DNA of 64,000 nt from an uncultured Bacteroidota bacterium (GCA_903839875.1 CAIMDZ010000113.1:119071-183070), one strand, 5' to 3'; shown: positions 53,915-62,647, numbered from the stretch's first letter. Program-made: numbers and translations. Notes: generated by a model from the letters alone, not told the origin.

Positions 53915-54586
53915 ATGAAACGACTATTATTCCTTACCATTTTCATAGCAGGCCAACTTACCGTTTTTGCACAGTCAGACAATATACAAGTATCGAATAA
54001 ATGGTGCTCCAGGAAAGATTCCATGGTGTTATTTGCAGCAGGAAATAATGTCATCCAGGTTTATTGTCCGGGTCTCAAACCTTCAGAGATAAAACTGAAA
54101 AGCCTTGATAAAAGTTTACGTATCGGAATCCCTGAAATAAAAGGAGATACAACGAATGTGATAGCCATGCCCTACCCCGACAAAGGAAAAAGTATGCGGC
54201 TGGCTATATTGAATAGTAAAACCTCAAAACAAATAAAGGTGGTAGAATTCAGGTGCGATACTATCCCTAAACTGCTGGCTAAAATTGGCAACCTCCCCGG
54301 AGGTGATACAAAAAAGAAGGATATCCTGGCACAGTCTGTAATGAAAACTTTTTTCCCCCGGTCTTTATATAATTATCCTTACAGCATTAAACAGTATACA
54401 TTCAGAGTAAGTACTGCAAAAGGCAGTGCAATAATACCGGTCAGAGGATTTTTCATCACCAACGACGTACTGAAGGAAATAAGCGCGGCACCCGAAGGAA
54501 CCGTCATTGAATTCACCGACATAAAAGCCACCTGTCCCGACTGCGCCCCCCGCAGCCTTGATAATATAAAGATAAGGATAAGGTAA
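53915..54586 (+). CDS. Secreted GldM-C-terminus-like protein
   Basis: 223 residues with a signal peptide (1-20, ending VFAQ). I start at ATG 53915; upstream in-frame codons run back into the anti-sigma gene. The body reads VSNKWCSRKDSMVLFAAGNNVIQVYCPGLKPSEIK, then VPVRGFFI-like AIIPVRGFFITNDVLKEIS and a last part CPDCAPRSLDNIKIRIR. The pattern of beta strands, a small Gly/Asp-rich turn and the ITNDVL segment resembles the C-terminal beta domains of GldM, a periplasmic component of the T9SS. It could be a soluble relative. It follows the sigma operon after an 8-base gap and is probably co-transcribed. Confidence 0.5.
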   Translation: MKRLLFLTIFIAGQLTVFAQSDNIQVSNKWCSRKDSMVLFAAGNNVIQVYCPGLKPSEIKLKSLDKSLRIGIPEIKGDTTNVIAMPYPDKGKSMRLAILNSKTSKQIKVVEFRCDTIPKLLAKIGNLPGGDTKKKDILAQSVMKTFFPRSLYNYPYSIKQYTFRVSTAKGSAIIPVRGFFITNDVLKEISAAPEGTVIEFTDIKATCPDCAPRSLDNIKIRIR

Positions 54587-54632
54587 AATGCGTTTCTCAG
54601 AAAAGAAAAAAAAAACGTAAAAAACTCGCACA

Positions 54633-54664
54633 TGTAAGATTTGACAACTTTAAAAACGAAGTCA
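54633..54664 (+). repeat. Left arm of a perfect 32-bp inverted repeat
   Basis: TGTAAGATTTGACAACTTTA... runs to 54664 and is the exact complement of 57881-57912. The core GATTTGACAACTT is also the stem of the hairpin at 34783-34815. It lies 46 bases after the GldM-like gene, which converges with the gene ending at 58001, so these arms may once have been a bidirectional terminator split by an insertion. Confidence 0.85.
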
Positions 54665-54900
54665 AAAAAACGAAACAGAAGTAATCCCACCCAACTATCC
54701 ATTAGTAATCAAGCAGTTAGATTAAAACGAATTTAGTCTTAAATAGACCCATTTAGGTCTGTTTATGTGTTTTTTGTTACTCCCTTGTTACCCGGCAATC
54801 TTCCAAAGGTTCACGAACATTCAGGAACCAAAGGTAAGTCTTTATGTCGTTCTAATTTTAGTGCGACTAAGGGGATTGTCAAACATCAAAACAAAAATCA

Positions 54901-56049
54901 ATGGGAGTTTATTTAAGAGAAAAGAAGCTGGAGGCAGGACAAGTATCGTTTTATCTTGACATCTACCACAACAAAAAACGCTGGTACGAGTTTCTCGAAA
55001 TCCGTATCAGCAAGAGCCGTCCATCGCAGCAGGATAAAGAAAAAAAGCGACTGGCACAGGAGATACGGGCCAAACGGGAAAATGAGTTAATAGTTCAGGA
55101 CAATGGCCTTATGGATAAAGTAAAGCGCAAAGCTGATTTCGTGCAATGGTTTGAGCAATATATGAAAGACAGGAACCTCAATTATAGCCATAACCGTTCT
55201 GCTTTGCTATATCTGCAACGGTATCTTAATGGAAAAACTTTACCGTTTAACTCATTAACACCCGAATGGATAAGGGAGTTTACGAAATACCTGCTTACCA
55301 AAGTGAGCAATAATACATCGGGGGATTACCTCAGGAATATATCTACAGCCCTTGAAGATGCAGTAAGGCAGGAAATCATTCTTGTAAACCCTTTTCGCAA
55401 AATCCCACGTCACGAACGGTTAAGGCACAAGCAGATATTCAGGAACGCCTTCACGCTGGACGATCTCCAACTATTACTGGACACTCCCTGCAAAATGGAA
55501 CCTCAATTCAAACAAGCCTACCTGTTTTCCTGTTTTACGGGGCTAAGATGGAGTGATGTAAATCCCTTGCGCTGGTCGGAAATAATCAGGAAAACAATAG
55601 ACGGTAAAGAGGAATGGTTTATGTACTTCGAGCAGGAAAAGACCGAAGACATTGAGTATTTGCCAATATCAGAACAGGCTATTGCCATATTACAAGACCG
55701 GGAAAGGGAACAACTTGAAAATAACGAAAGTAGCCAGTATGTTTTTCCACTTGCAAAGGATGACCCGGAGACCCGCAAATTAAGCAAGCTGATAAATTAT
55801 TACTTGAAAAAGTGGGCAAAGGCGGCAGGGCTTGACCCGAAAAAAATGCACTTTCATAGTTCCCGACACACCTTCGCTACCAATGTGCTTGAAAACTGCC
55901 CGGACGGTGATTTGTGGACAGTATCCAAACTGCTTGGACACAAGAGCATCCAGTCCACGCAGATTTACACCCATGTTAGGGACAACAAAAAGAAGGCTGC
56001 GGTAAAGGCGTTGCCAATGCTGAAAGCAGCAAGCCCGGAGGCTGCCTGA
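54901..56049 (+). CDS. Tyrosine site-specific integrase
   Basis: 382 residues of the Bacteroidota phage_int_SAM/P4-like type. The N-terminal arm-binding part starts MGVYLREKKLEAGQ; a core-binding SAM-like domain is at about 75-170. The catalytic domain follows: Arg in CFTGLRWSD (about 212), the basic Lys in the QEKTEDIEYLP beta-hairpin, HSSRHTFAT (H-x-x-R), LLGHKS and the nucleophile Tyr in IYTHV (about 360). All catalytic residues are in place, so it is likely active. It starts 133 bases inside the left direct repeat and has its own terminator. Confidence 0.93.
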   Translation: MGVYLREKKLEAGQVSFYLDIYHNKKRWYEFLEIRISKSRPSQQDKEKKRLAQEIRAKRENELIVQDNGLMDKVKRKADFVQWFEQYMKDRNLNYSHNRSALLYLQRYLNGKTLPFNSLTPEWIREFTKYLLTKVSNNTSGDYLRNISTALEDAVRQEIILVNPFRKIPRHERLRHKQIFRNAFTLDDLQLLLDTPCKMEPQFKQAYLFSCFTGLRWSDVNPLRWSEIIRKTIDGKEEWFMYFEQEKTEDIEYLPISEQAIAILQDREREQLENNESSQYVFPLAKDDPETRKLSKLINYYLKKWAKAAGLDPKKMHFHSSRHTFATNVLENCPDGDLWTVSKLLGHKSIQSTQIYTHVRDNKKKAAVKALPMLKAASPEAA

Positions 56050-56090
56050 AAAGGTCAAAGAAGACGATACAATTAAGCGGCAATAAAAAG

Positions 56091-56118
56091 CGGTGAGCAA
56101 AAGTTCACCGTTTTTTTT
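56091..56118 (+). terminator. Terminator of the integrase gene
   Basis: CGGTGA ... TCACCG stem with a loop of AAAAG-type, then eight T, 41 bases past the stop. Confidence 0.8.
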
Positions 56119-56180
56119 AAGACAAAAAAAGACGTCACAGCCGTCAAATAGCCGTCAGAACAGCAGCAAATAATGAAGGA

Positions 56181-56942
56181 CTACTTTCTACCTATCAGTT
56201 TATTAAACACCAATATCTTTCTTATTTCATTAGCTGATTTTTGCAATGAAATAAATTTTTTTAGTGTACTATTAATATCTAATTCCTTTTTTTGGTCTTT
56301 GGTAAAAGTTGAAGGCATTGTCCTAAAACTATTATGATTTTTAATTTTTTCAAGTTCTCCTTTAGCAGGATTTGCATAAGAGTAGTATAGATATTTATCA
56401 ATTGCCTTTTCAACATACTTAAAACTATCAATCACTTTGATTGAATATTTATTTTTCAATTCATTCCTTTTATCTTCCAAAGTAAGTAGGTCCTTTCCAG
56501 ACCATGCTGTTTTTAAAACAGCTACTGTACTCTTTCTTACCTGCTTTAATGATTTATAAGTTTTCTTGAAACTTTTTACAACATCTTTTCCGTCATCCCC
56601 TTCATTCATATCAGTAAAAGCGCCTTCTAATTCAGCCTGATTATTTAAATTCTGATAAAAGTGCGAATAAAAATTATCTCCAACCTTAACATAAGAACAC
56701 AGAAAATCGGTAACATCTTCGTGTTTTTTGATTACAGCAGGGAGAAAATCTGCTATATCAGAACTGTTACTTATTCTGTCATCAAGAGAATTCGTTTTTG
56801 AAGTTTCAGTTTCAGTTTTTGAATTTTCAGGAGAACTATTACAACTCGAAAACAAAACAAATAAAAAGACTATTGGCAGAATATTTTTTTTATTCTGTAT
56901 AATTTGGAGAAAAGGAACTTTCCTTAATTGATAAGTTGCCAT
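56181..56942 (-). CDS. AT-rich lipoprotein of unknown function (cargo gene)
   Basis: 253 residues. A long n-region leads to a lipobox (LFVLFSSC, Cys about 34), then a Ser/Glu/Thr linker. The rest is charged helix (KKHEDVTDFLCSYVKV, SFKKTYKSLKQVRKSTVAVLKTAW, EDKRNELKNKYSIKVIDSF) as in helical-bundle lipoproteins of the DUF3829 type; the family link is tentative. It is clearly AT-richer than its neighbours, as expected for a cargo gene of the element. It is convergent with the integrase and divergent from the XRE regulator, which may control it. I see no toxin motif. Confidence 0.65.
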   Translation of the reverse strand: MATYQLRKVPFLQIIQNKKNILPIVFLFVLFSSCNSSPENSKTETETSKTNSLDDRISNSSDIADFLPAVIKKHEDVTDFLCSYVKVGDNFYSHFYQNLNNQAELEGAFTDMNEGDDGKDVVKSFKKTYKSLKQVRKSTVAVLKTAWSGKDLLTLEDKRNELKNKYSIKVIDSFKYVEKAIDKYLYYSYANPAKGELEKIKNHNSFRTMPSTFTKDQKKELDINSTLKKFISLQKSANEIRKILVFNKLIGRK

Positions 56943-57063
56943 GCTTATAATGCTATTTTACGGAAGGCTGGCAAGGTAATAACTTATTATTACTTTTTTA
57001 TTGTCAAAGTTAATTTTTTGAGTAGTTTTACCCCCTATAAATAATGGTTTTAAACGACTTCGT

Positions 57064-57438
57064 ATGCATTTAGACAATCTCATGGTGGGGCAAAACATTG
57101 CTAAATTTAGAAAACTAAAAGATTTGAAAGCCTATGATGTAGCCGAACAGCTTGGAATGAAAGAGACTACCTACACAAAGTATGAACGAGGAGAAACAGC
57201 AATTACCATAGACTTTATTCAAAAGGTAGCAGAAATTCTTGAAGTAAATCCTTTGGCAATAATTTCAGCTACTCCGGGAAATTTCTTGCATAGCATAACA
57301 AATTCCTCAATTGCAATACAGGAAAACAGCACTTTTCAAACTATGAATGAAAAGCAAATGGCTATTATGTTAAAGCTCTTGGAAAACGTGTCTGGTGTTA
57401 ATGAGCGCTTGATAACACTATTGGAAAAAAGAAGCTGA
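57064..57438 (+). CDS. XRE-family transcriptional regulator
   Basis: 124 residues. Residues 8-65 form a lambda-repressor-like HTH: IAKFRKLKDLKAYDVAEQLGMKETTYTKYERGETAITIDFIQKVAEIL, with the recognition helix around KETTYTKYERG. The remainder (about 66-124) is a coiled, mostly helical tail for dimerisation (NSTFQTMNEKQMAIMLKLLENV). It is probably the regulator of the element, of the integrase promoter or of the divergent lipoprotein gene (122-base gap). The GACGTC array downstream (57556) could be its operator, but this is inference. Confidence 0.85.
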   Translation: MHLDNLMVGQNIAKFRKLKDLKAYDVAEQLGMKETTYTKYERGETAITIDFIQKVAEILEVNPLAIISATPGNFLHSITNSSIAIQENSTFQTMNEKQMAIMLKLLENVSGVNERLITLLEKRS

Positions 57439-57555
57439 ATTTCGCCAAGTCAATAAGCAGGCAGATTGGTTTTGACTAAATCTATTTGCAAATCTAAAAT
57501 TGCGAGCACATATCATCAGTCTGACGGAAAAAAACGTTTTTACAAACGTTAGAAT

Positions 57556-57594
57556 GACGTCTTTTGACGTCAATTGACGTCAAAATGAGACGTC
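57556..57594. repeat. GACGTC array, four palindromes with 10-bp phasing
   Basis: GACGTC occurs at 57556-57561, 57566-57571, 57576-57581 and 57589-57594. The first three are 10 bases apart, one helical turn, and the middle ones are extended TTGACGTCAA. One more GACGTC is at 56131-56136, just after the integrase terminator, followed by GCCGTCA copies. This looks like a cooperative operator or integrase arm site. Confidence 0.6.
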
Positions 57595-57880
57595 TTCATT
57601 ATCCATTATCATGTATGTAAAACATGAAGTAAAACCGTTGATTTATTTTACAAAAATATGGGATGGTATTTGCTATAAATAAGTATATTTGCGTTGAGCT
57701 TCTTTGAAATATTGCCGTATAAACGAAGGGGGTAACAGAACCCAACTGTATCGAAAGTAAACCTGATAGCTTTCGGGTAACAATTAGGTCTGTTTATGAA
57801 GAACTTGTTACCAGTTTGTTACTTTTCTTCCCTCCCAATCCTCTAAAACACTTGATAATACACACTTTTCGGCATTTTTC

Positions 57881-57912
57881 TGACTTCGTTTTTAAAGTTG
57901 TCAAATCTTACA
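57881..57912 (-). repeat. Right arm of the perfect 32-bp inverted repeat
   Basis: Exact complement of 54633-54664. It lies 89 bases before the stop of the polyprenyl synthase gene. Confidence 0.85.
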
Positions 57913-58000
57913 CACCTTGTTATTACAACTTGGAAGCGCACATTTATGCACTTTAGCTGAAAATATATTCTCAACGTGCTCCCCTTTAGGGGCAGGGGGT

Positions 58001-58963
58001 TTAGTATTTCCTGTCAATGACATAATTCACCAGTTCTTCCATTGCCTGTCTTGCCGGGGTATCAGGATATTGGTATAAAAGTTTTATTGCTTCTTCCCTG
58101 TACTCCTTCATTTTTTCCTGGGCATATGCTATACCACCTGATGCCGTCACGTATTTTATTACCTCATTCACCTTTGCCCTGTCGGTACTGTTGTTCTTAA
58201 CTATATAGATGATCTTCCGCTTTGTTGCAGCATCAGCATTCTGAAGGGTGTAAATAAGCGGCAGGGTCATTTTCTTTTCCTTAATGTCAATTCCTGTTGG
58301 CTTTCCTATATTGTCCTGCCCATAATCAAACAGGTCATCCTTTATCTGGAAGGCCACACCTACTTTTTCACCAAACAGCCTGAAATGCTCTGTTACTGAT
58401 TCGTCATTAGTGGCAGACCATGCCCCTGCCGAACAAGCCGAGGATAAAAGCGAAGCTGTTTTGGCCTTAATTATATCGAAGTAAACTTTTTCATCAATAT
58501 CCAGCTTACGGGCTTTTTCCATTTGCAGCAACTCCCCTTCACTCATTTCTTTTACCGCCCTCGATGTTATCTGCAATATCCTGTAATCGCCATGCTCCAC
58601 AGCTAGCAGTAATCCTTTTGATAAGAGGTAATCCCCAACCAGGACGGCAATCTTATTTTTCCACAAAGCGTTTATTGAAAAGAAATCCCTGCGTTTCATA
58701 GAGTTGTCCACCACATCATCGTGAACAAGAGTTGCCGTATGCAGCAATTCAATAAGTGCAGCTGCCCTGTAGGATACATCATTTATTTCACCGGCAATTT
58801 TAGCCGATAAAAAAACAAACATAGGCCGCATCTGTTTACCCTTGCGCTTTATGATAAAGCGCATGATCCGGTCAAGCAGGTAATTAGTGGTTTTTACACT
58901 CTCTGAAAACTTTTTTTCAAACAACGATAATTCCTTACCTATTACTTTATTTACATGTTCCAT
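58001..58963 (-). CDS. Polyprenyl diphosphate synthase
   Basis: 320 residues of the trans-isoprenyl synthase family, which lengthens FPP with IPP to a long-chain (C35-C45) side chain for menaquinone or undecaprenyl-related lipids. First Asp-rich motif: LVHDDVVDNSMKRR (DDVVD); second: FQIKDDLFDYG (DDLFD). Further features are RPMFVFLSAKIAG and LVGDYLLSKG. Small residues before the first Asp motif (LLHTATLVH) suggest a long product. Chain length cannot be read exactly. The gene faces the integrated element at its 3' side. The ispB or hepT names are not assigned. Confidence 0.9.
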   Translation of the reverse strand: MEHVNKVIGKELSLFEKKFSESVKTTNYLLDRIMRFIIKRKGKQMRPMFVFLSAKIAGEINDVSYRAAALIELLHTATLVHDDVVDNSMKRRDFFSINALWKNKIAVLVGDYLLSKGLLLAVEHGDYRILQITSRAVKEMSEGELLQMEKARKLDIDEKVYFDIIKAKTASLLSSACSAGAWSATNDESVTEHFRLFGEKVGVAFQIKDDLFDYGQDNIGKPTGIDIKEKKMTLPLIYTLQNADAATKRKIIYIVKNNSTDRAKVNEVIKYVTASGGIAYAQEKMKEYREEAIKLLYQYPDTPARQAMEELVNYVIDRKY

Positions 58964-59263
58964 TTAAGATACCGGTGTCGAATAAGCTGTAAAAGTCGAA
59001 ATAAGAATTCTATTCACCGAAAATTTTTTTATTGGCATAATTTTTTCACTGCAATTGACAAATAAAATCAAGGTTTAGTACCCGGTCTTTTATACAAAAG
59101 TTCAAGTATCTTTAAGCAAATTTATTTTAACGGCTTTACACACACAATAAAACAGGCAAAATAATGGTTTATTTATTAGGTTGTTTGTTTTTTGAATGCC
59201 ACCTCTATACCTTTGCTAACATATCTTATAGTTATATAAAATATTAAATATAAATACGCTGCC
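58964..59263. other. Intergenic region
   Basis: 300 AT-rich bases between the divergent polyprenyl synthase and OmpA-family genes. No open frame or clear motif; a promoter for either side is expected. Confidence 0.35.
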
Positions 59264-61000
59264 ATGTTCCATTTGAAGTATTTAATTCTTGCAGGTTTGT
59301 CTGTAATGATTTCAATGCCGTTATTAGCTCAGGAAAGCACGCCTCAAACTGCTAATACATCAACGGTAACCCCAACTTCATCGCCTCAGTGGTCTAATCG
59401 TGATATGACATACAGGGGAAAGAACTACGATGTTTTAGACTCCTCCTATTACTCAAAAGGTAAAAGAAGCAAGCAGTTTCATAAATACATGGACCACCAG
59501 GAAGTATTTCCACCCAAGCCACGTAATATGTGGGAGGTTGGCTTCGGACTTGGGCTGTACAATGTGATCGGTAACGTACCGACCATGATGTTGTGGCAGG
59601 GAGGAGGAGGAGGAGTTAATGTCCATGTGCGTAAATCGCTTGGTTATATTTTCTCGGTGCGTGCCGAGTTTATTTATGGCGTGGGCCGCAACCTTGATCT
59701 GCAGCCCACAGCCAGCTATGACGCCCCATACACAAAATATGGCTATGAACCTATGTATCACACCGGCACCGGCCTGCCACCCAACGCCATCTACCGTTAT
59801 ACCCGCACAGAAGCATCGCAGCTTAGCCTGGACGCCGTGCTGAACGCATACAACATCAACTTCCACAATGCCCGGAATGCTGTCTCTATATTTGGTTTCA
59901 TTGGCATTGGCGGCTATGCATACAAGTCCAGGATCAACGCGCTTGATGACAAATACCAGCCTTACAATTTTGGCACAATCGTTAAAAACCCGAACGAGAA
60001 GAAAAGCAAGGTGCGCAAAGACTTAATGAAAGGAATGGACAAAAAGTTTGAAAGCGCAGCTGATAATGTAGGCTCAAACCATATCCTCGATAAAAAGAAC
60101 CTGGACTTTGCACCAAGTATAGGCGCGGGAGTTCAGTATAAAATTAACAAAAAGTGGAATGTTGAACTGCAGGAGAGATATACTTTCCCCAACGACCGCT
60201 ATGTTGATGGCTCTCCGTTCGGGAGACCTTTGGGAAATACCGTTGCAGTTGGAAAAGCTTCAGATGCGATCAATTACTTTTCAATTGGCGTAAATCATAA
60301 CATAAATCCAGAATCAAAGAAAAAAGCAGTTGAACCACTTAACTGGATCAATCCTTTGGATCATGCTTACAGCGAACTTTCTTACCCGCGCCATATGATA
60401 TTGCCAAATCCTGTTTTACCGGACGAAGACGGCGATGGCATTACTGACCAGTTTGATAAATGCCCTAAGACTCCTCCCGGAGTGGCTGTTGACTCACACG
60501 GCTGCCCGCTGGATACGGATGGCGATGGTGTACCTGACTATAAAGACAAACAACTGATCACCCCTACCGAATGCCAGCCGGTTGATGCCGATGGCGTAGG
60601 AAAATGCCCCTGCCCTGACGATTGTAAGACCGACCGGGACACCACCGGGAAAAAATGCGGAACCATTGGTGTGGGCACATTATTGTTTACTTCGGGGAGT
60701 CATATTTCCACAGGGATGGAAGCCCAGTTAGCGGTGCTGACATCGCAAATGAGAGCAAACCCGAATTGCAAAGTAGTGGTAACAGGAGCAGGTAATGGCA
60801 GCAAACAAAAAGAACAGCATTCATGGGAGCACGTGAATGCAGTAATAGAACACATGACCGAAAAGAACAACATTTCCCGTGACCGTTTTATATTTAAATA
60901 CGGAGAAGCAGGTGATGAAAATATTGTTACCTACCGTCCGGCCGACAGGGACGAACAAGGAGCAGGTACCCTTCCGCCTCCGCATCCGGAAATAAAATAA
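59264..61000 (+). CDS. OmpA-family outer-membrane protein with thrombospondin type 3 repeats
   Basis: 578 residues. Signal peptide (1-23, LLAQ), a Ser/Thr-rich linker, then a beta-barrel-like region (about 70-365) with alternating strands (GFGLGLYNVIGNV, FGFIGIGGYAYKS). Then come calcium-type repeats (DEDGDGITDQFDKCP, DTDGDGVPDYKD) and a C-terminal OmpA-like domain (about 465-578). In that domain the peptidoglycan-binding Asp and Arg positions look changed (VVVTGAGNGSKQ and HSWEHVNAVIEHM in place of TDxxG and RAxxV). Periplasmic anchoring may be weak or different. The domain is repeated in the next gene. Confidence 0.8.
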   Translation: MFHLKYLILAGLSVMISMPLLAQESTPQTANTSTVTPTSSPQWSNRDMTYRGKNYDVLDSSYYSKGKRSKQFHKYMDHQEVFPPKPRNMWEVGFGLGLYNVIGNVPTMMLWQGGGGGVNVHVRKSLGYIFSVRAEFIYGVGRNLDLQPTASYDAPYTKYGYEPMYHTGTGLPPNAIYRYTRTEASQLSLDAVLNAYNINFHNARNAVSIFGFIGIGGYAYKSRINALDDKYQPYNFGTIVKNPNEKKSKVRKDLMKGMDKKFESAADNVGSNHILDKKNLDFAPSIGAGVQYKINKKWNVELQERYTFPNDRYVDGSPFGRPLGNTVAVGKASDAINYFSIGVNHNINPESKKKAVEPLNWINPLDHAYSELSYPRHMILPNPVLPDEDGDGITDQFDKCPKTPPGVAVDSHGCPLDTDGDGVPDYKDKQLITPTECQPVDADGVGKCPCPDDCKTDRDTTGKKCGTIGVGTLLFTSGSHISTGMEAQLAVLTSQMRANPNCKVVVTGAGNGSKQKEQHSWEHVNAVIEHMTEKNNISRDRFIFKYGEAGDENIVTYRPADRDEQGAGTLPPPHPEIK

Positions 61001-61015
61001 TTGTGAGCTTTAGTA

Positions 61016-61048
61016 ACGACGCCCTGCTTTTGCCGGGCGTTTTACTTT
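61016..61048 (+). terminator. Terminator of the OmpA-family gene
   Basis: CGCCCTG and CCGGGCG pair around a TTTTG loop, followed by TTTTACTTT, 16 bases past the stop. Confidence 0.65.
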
Positions 61049-61085
61049 AGAGAACTAAATTTGTACAGTAACCGTGGCAGAGTCA

Positions 61086-61556
61086 ATGAAAAAACTGCTT
61101 TTATATATCATAGTACTTCTCCCGTTGCATCGCAGCATGGCCAGGCACTTATGCCACGTTAACATTCCCGTCAACAACACATTAGATACAACCAGGAGTG
61201 GAGGCAATTGCGGAACGATTGGCACAGGTACGTTGCGGTTTACGGCAGGCAATCATATCACATCCGGCATGCAAGCGCAACTGTCGGTACTGGCTTCACA
61301 AATGAGAGACAATCCCCTGTGCAAAGTAGTGGTTACAGGCGTCGGCAGCAGCAGCAAATCAAGGGAACAGCGCTCATGGGAGCATGCGAATGCAGTGATA
61401 GAATACATGACCGAAAAGAACAACATTCCACGCTACCGCTTAATCTTTAAGTATGAGGGGGCAGGAGATGAAAAGACTGTTACCTACCGACCCGCCGACA
61501 GTGACGAGCAAAATGGTATTTATGACCCTCCGCCTCCACACCCGGAAATTAAATAG
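61086..61556 (+). CDS. Secreted stand-alone OmpA-like domain protein (tandem domain copy)
   Basis: 156 residues from ATG 61086: short secretory start (MKKLLLYIIVLLPL) then GGNCGTIGTGTLRFTAG, ITSGMQAQLSVLASQMRDNP, CKVVVTGVGSSSK, SWEHANAVIEYMTEKNN and a PPPPHPEIK end. This copies the C-terminal domain of the preceding protein (same tail PHPEIK) without barrel or calcium repeats. About 65% identity by eye in the shared part marks a recent domain duplication that kept or gained its own signal peptide. The signal peptide cleavage site is unclear; the fold is probably periplasmic. Confidence 0.7.
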   Translation: MKKLLLYIIVLLPLHRSMARHLCHVNIPVNNTLDTTRSGGNCGTIGTGTLRFTAGNHITSGMQAQLSVLASQMRDNPLCKVVVTGVGSSSKSREQRSWEHANAVIEYMTEKNNIPRYRLIFKYEGAGDEKTVTYRPADSDEQNGIYDPPPPHPEIK

Positions 61557-61973
61557 TTGCATCCTTCAAAACTCCTAACCCGTTGACCTATTCTGAAAAA
61601 TTATTCGTAGATTGAAATACTACAAATAACTCGCGAATTACGTGACACCTCCCTTTAGATTCTGTGTTTTCTCGCGGCAATTCGTATAAAAACACCGCAT
61701 TTCAGATTACGAGAGGTTAGGAGTTTTTTATTTAGTGAAGGCGATGTTTTTTTGAACTGTTTATAACTTTCATTGGGCTGGAGAATGAGGGTTACGGAGC
61801 ACTTCCCCTCTGGATGTCTATCCCGATCCATCATCGGGAAGGGGTTAGGGGTGTGTCTGTTGATAAAATCAATGTCTCCAATTCCTTAAAACGCCTTACT
61901 GGCACGCCTTCTACAAATATCAGGCTTTACTAATCAGCGCGCATTATTATTAAACGACACTATTGATTTGATC
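61557..61973. other. Intergenic region with dispersed repeat pieces
   Basis: 417 bases, no gene. ATCCCGATCCATCATCGGGA (about 61820-61839) forms a short hairpin, next to CCCC/GGGG runs like those at 57980 and at the left window edge, which are common dispersed pieces in such genomes. Confidence 0.4.
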
Positions 61974-62462
61974 CTATGGCAGCGCCACATCAAAGACTCC
62001 CTGCGAAACCGTAAATGTATCCGCAACAAAACTGAATGAACCCCTAAGGGCATATGCAGTATCTGTAGCCACAACAAAACTCCCCAGGAGTGCAAAATGC
62101 CGCATATTGCCGATATAATAGGTTGCCGTATTGTAAGGTGGAGTGATTTTGTATTCCCTGGGCCCGGAATAATTGGAAATATTAAAGGTGATGGTACTAA
62201 CAACATTTGTTTTCTTGTCGGTGGAAGTAGCAGTGATCATCAGGTCTGAAACACCGCTGTCGTTACCTGAATGCTTCACATTATATCCATAGGCTGAATC
62301 CGTTTGCCACCCGGAACCATTGATGATTGCACTTACCGATACGGTTGAATCCACATTATTTTTAGGTTGCACACTTTTCCCGTTTGCCGGCCCCTTGGCT
62401 TTTTTGCATGCAAATACACATAACAACAACAATATTGGAACGGCGATTAATAGCCTTTTCAT
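61974..62462 (-). CDS. Lipoprotein, DUF6252-like
   Basis: 162 residues. The lipobox is CVFACKK (Cys about 19). After a polar linker comes ISAIINGSGWQTDSAYGYNV-type start of a beta-sandwich (SVSAIINGSGWQTDSAYG), then LMITATSTD, ISNYSGPREYKI, TYYIGNMRHF and a closing FVADTFTVSQGVFDVAL. This is the layout of DUF6252-type Bacteroidota lipoproteins (FxxNGxxWxA start, GxFxx end). Ligand unknown. Same type as 62648-63121, 185 bases away on the same strand; the two are paralogs of moderate similarity. Confidence 0.75.
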   Translation of the reverse strand: MKRLLIAVPILLLLCVFACKKAKGPANGKSVQPKNNVDSTVSVSAIINGSGWQTDSAYGYNVKHSGNDSGVSDLMITATSTDKKTNVVSTITFNISNYSGPREYKITPPYNTATYYIGNMRHFALLGSFVVATDTAYALRGSFSFVADTFTVSQGVFDVALP

Positions 62463-62647
62463 CTGAAAATAATTTGTCTTTTTAAATTGCCAGATAGAAC
62501 TCCCATGAACTCCTAAATGTTGCCAACAGATGAATGTTCATTGCTCTGTATGCTAATCTTGAGCTTTAGCCAGGTCGTTTCATAAATAACAACTTACTGT
62601 AAAGATAACGCTAAAACAGGCATTTTAGTGTAACTACGAGGGACGAA

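Larger units (their letters stand above)
54753..57798. mobile_element. Small integrated element with 15-bp direct repeats
   Basis: TTAGGTCTGTTTATG occurs at 54753-54767 and again at 57784-57798, 3031 bases apart, with a looser similarity continuing (two TTGTTAC copies behind each). Between them are a tyrosine integrase, a lipoprotein gene and an XRE regulator. The element is about 3.03 kb if the repeats are att cores. Perfect 32-bp inverted repeats lie outside (54633-54664, 57881-57912). No tRNA is at the site, and no transfer genes are present, so it would need help to move or is a degenerate remainder. Confidence 0.65.
57439..58000. other. Non-coding right end of the element
   Basis: 562 bases without a gene. 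It holds the GACGTC array (57556-57594), a TATATTTG -7-like box (57684-57691) with no gene behind it, the right 15-bp direct repeat and the right inverted arm. Close to 57979-57998 is a CCCCTTTAGGGG mini-hairpin of the dispersed type. Confidence 0.5.

Noticed and set aside
56181..57438. Toxin-antitoxin pair
   Set aside because: The lipoprotein has a signal and lipobox and no toxin motif, and the genes are divergent with a 122-base gap.
57684..57691. A promoter box TATATTTG at the right end of the element
   Set aside because: No gene follows and the only TTTG is 11 bases upstream, which is too close.
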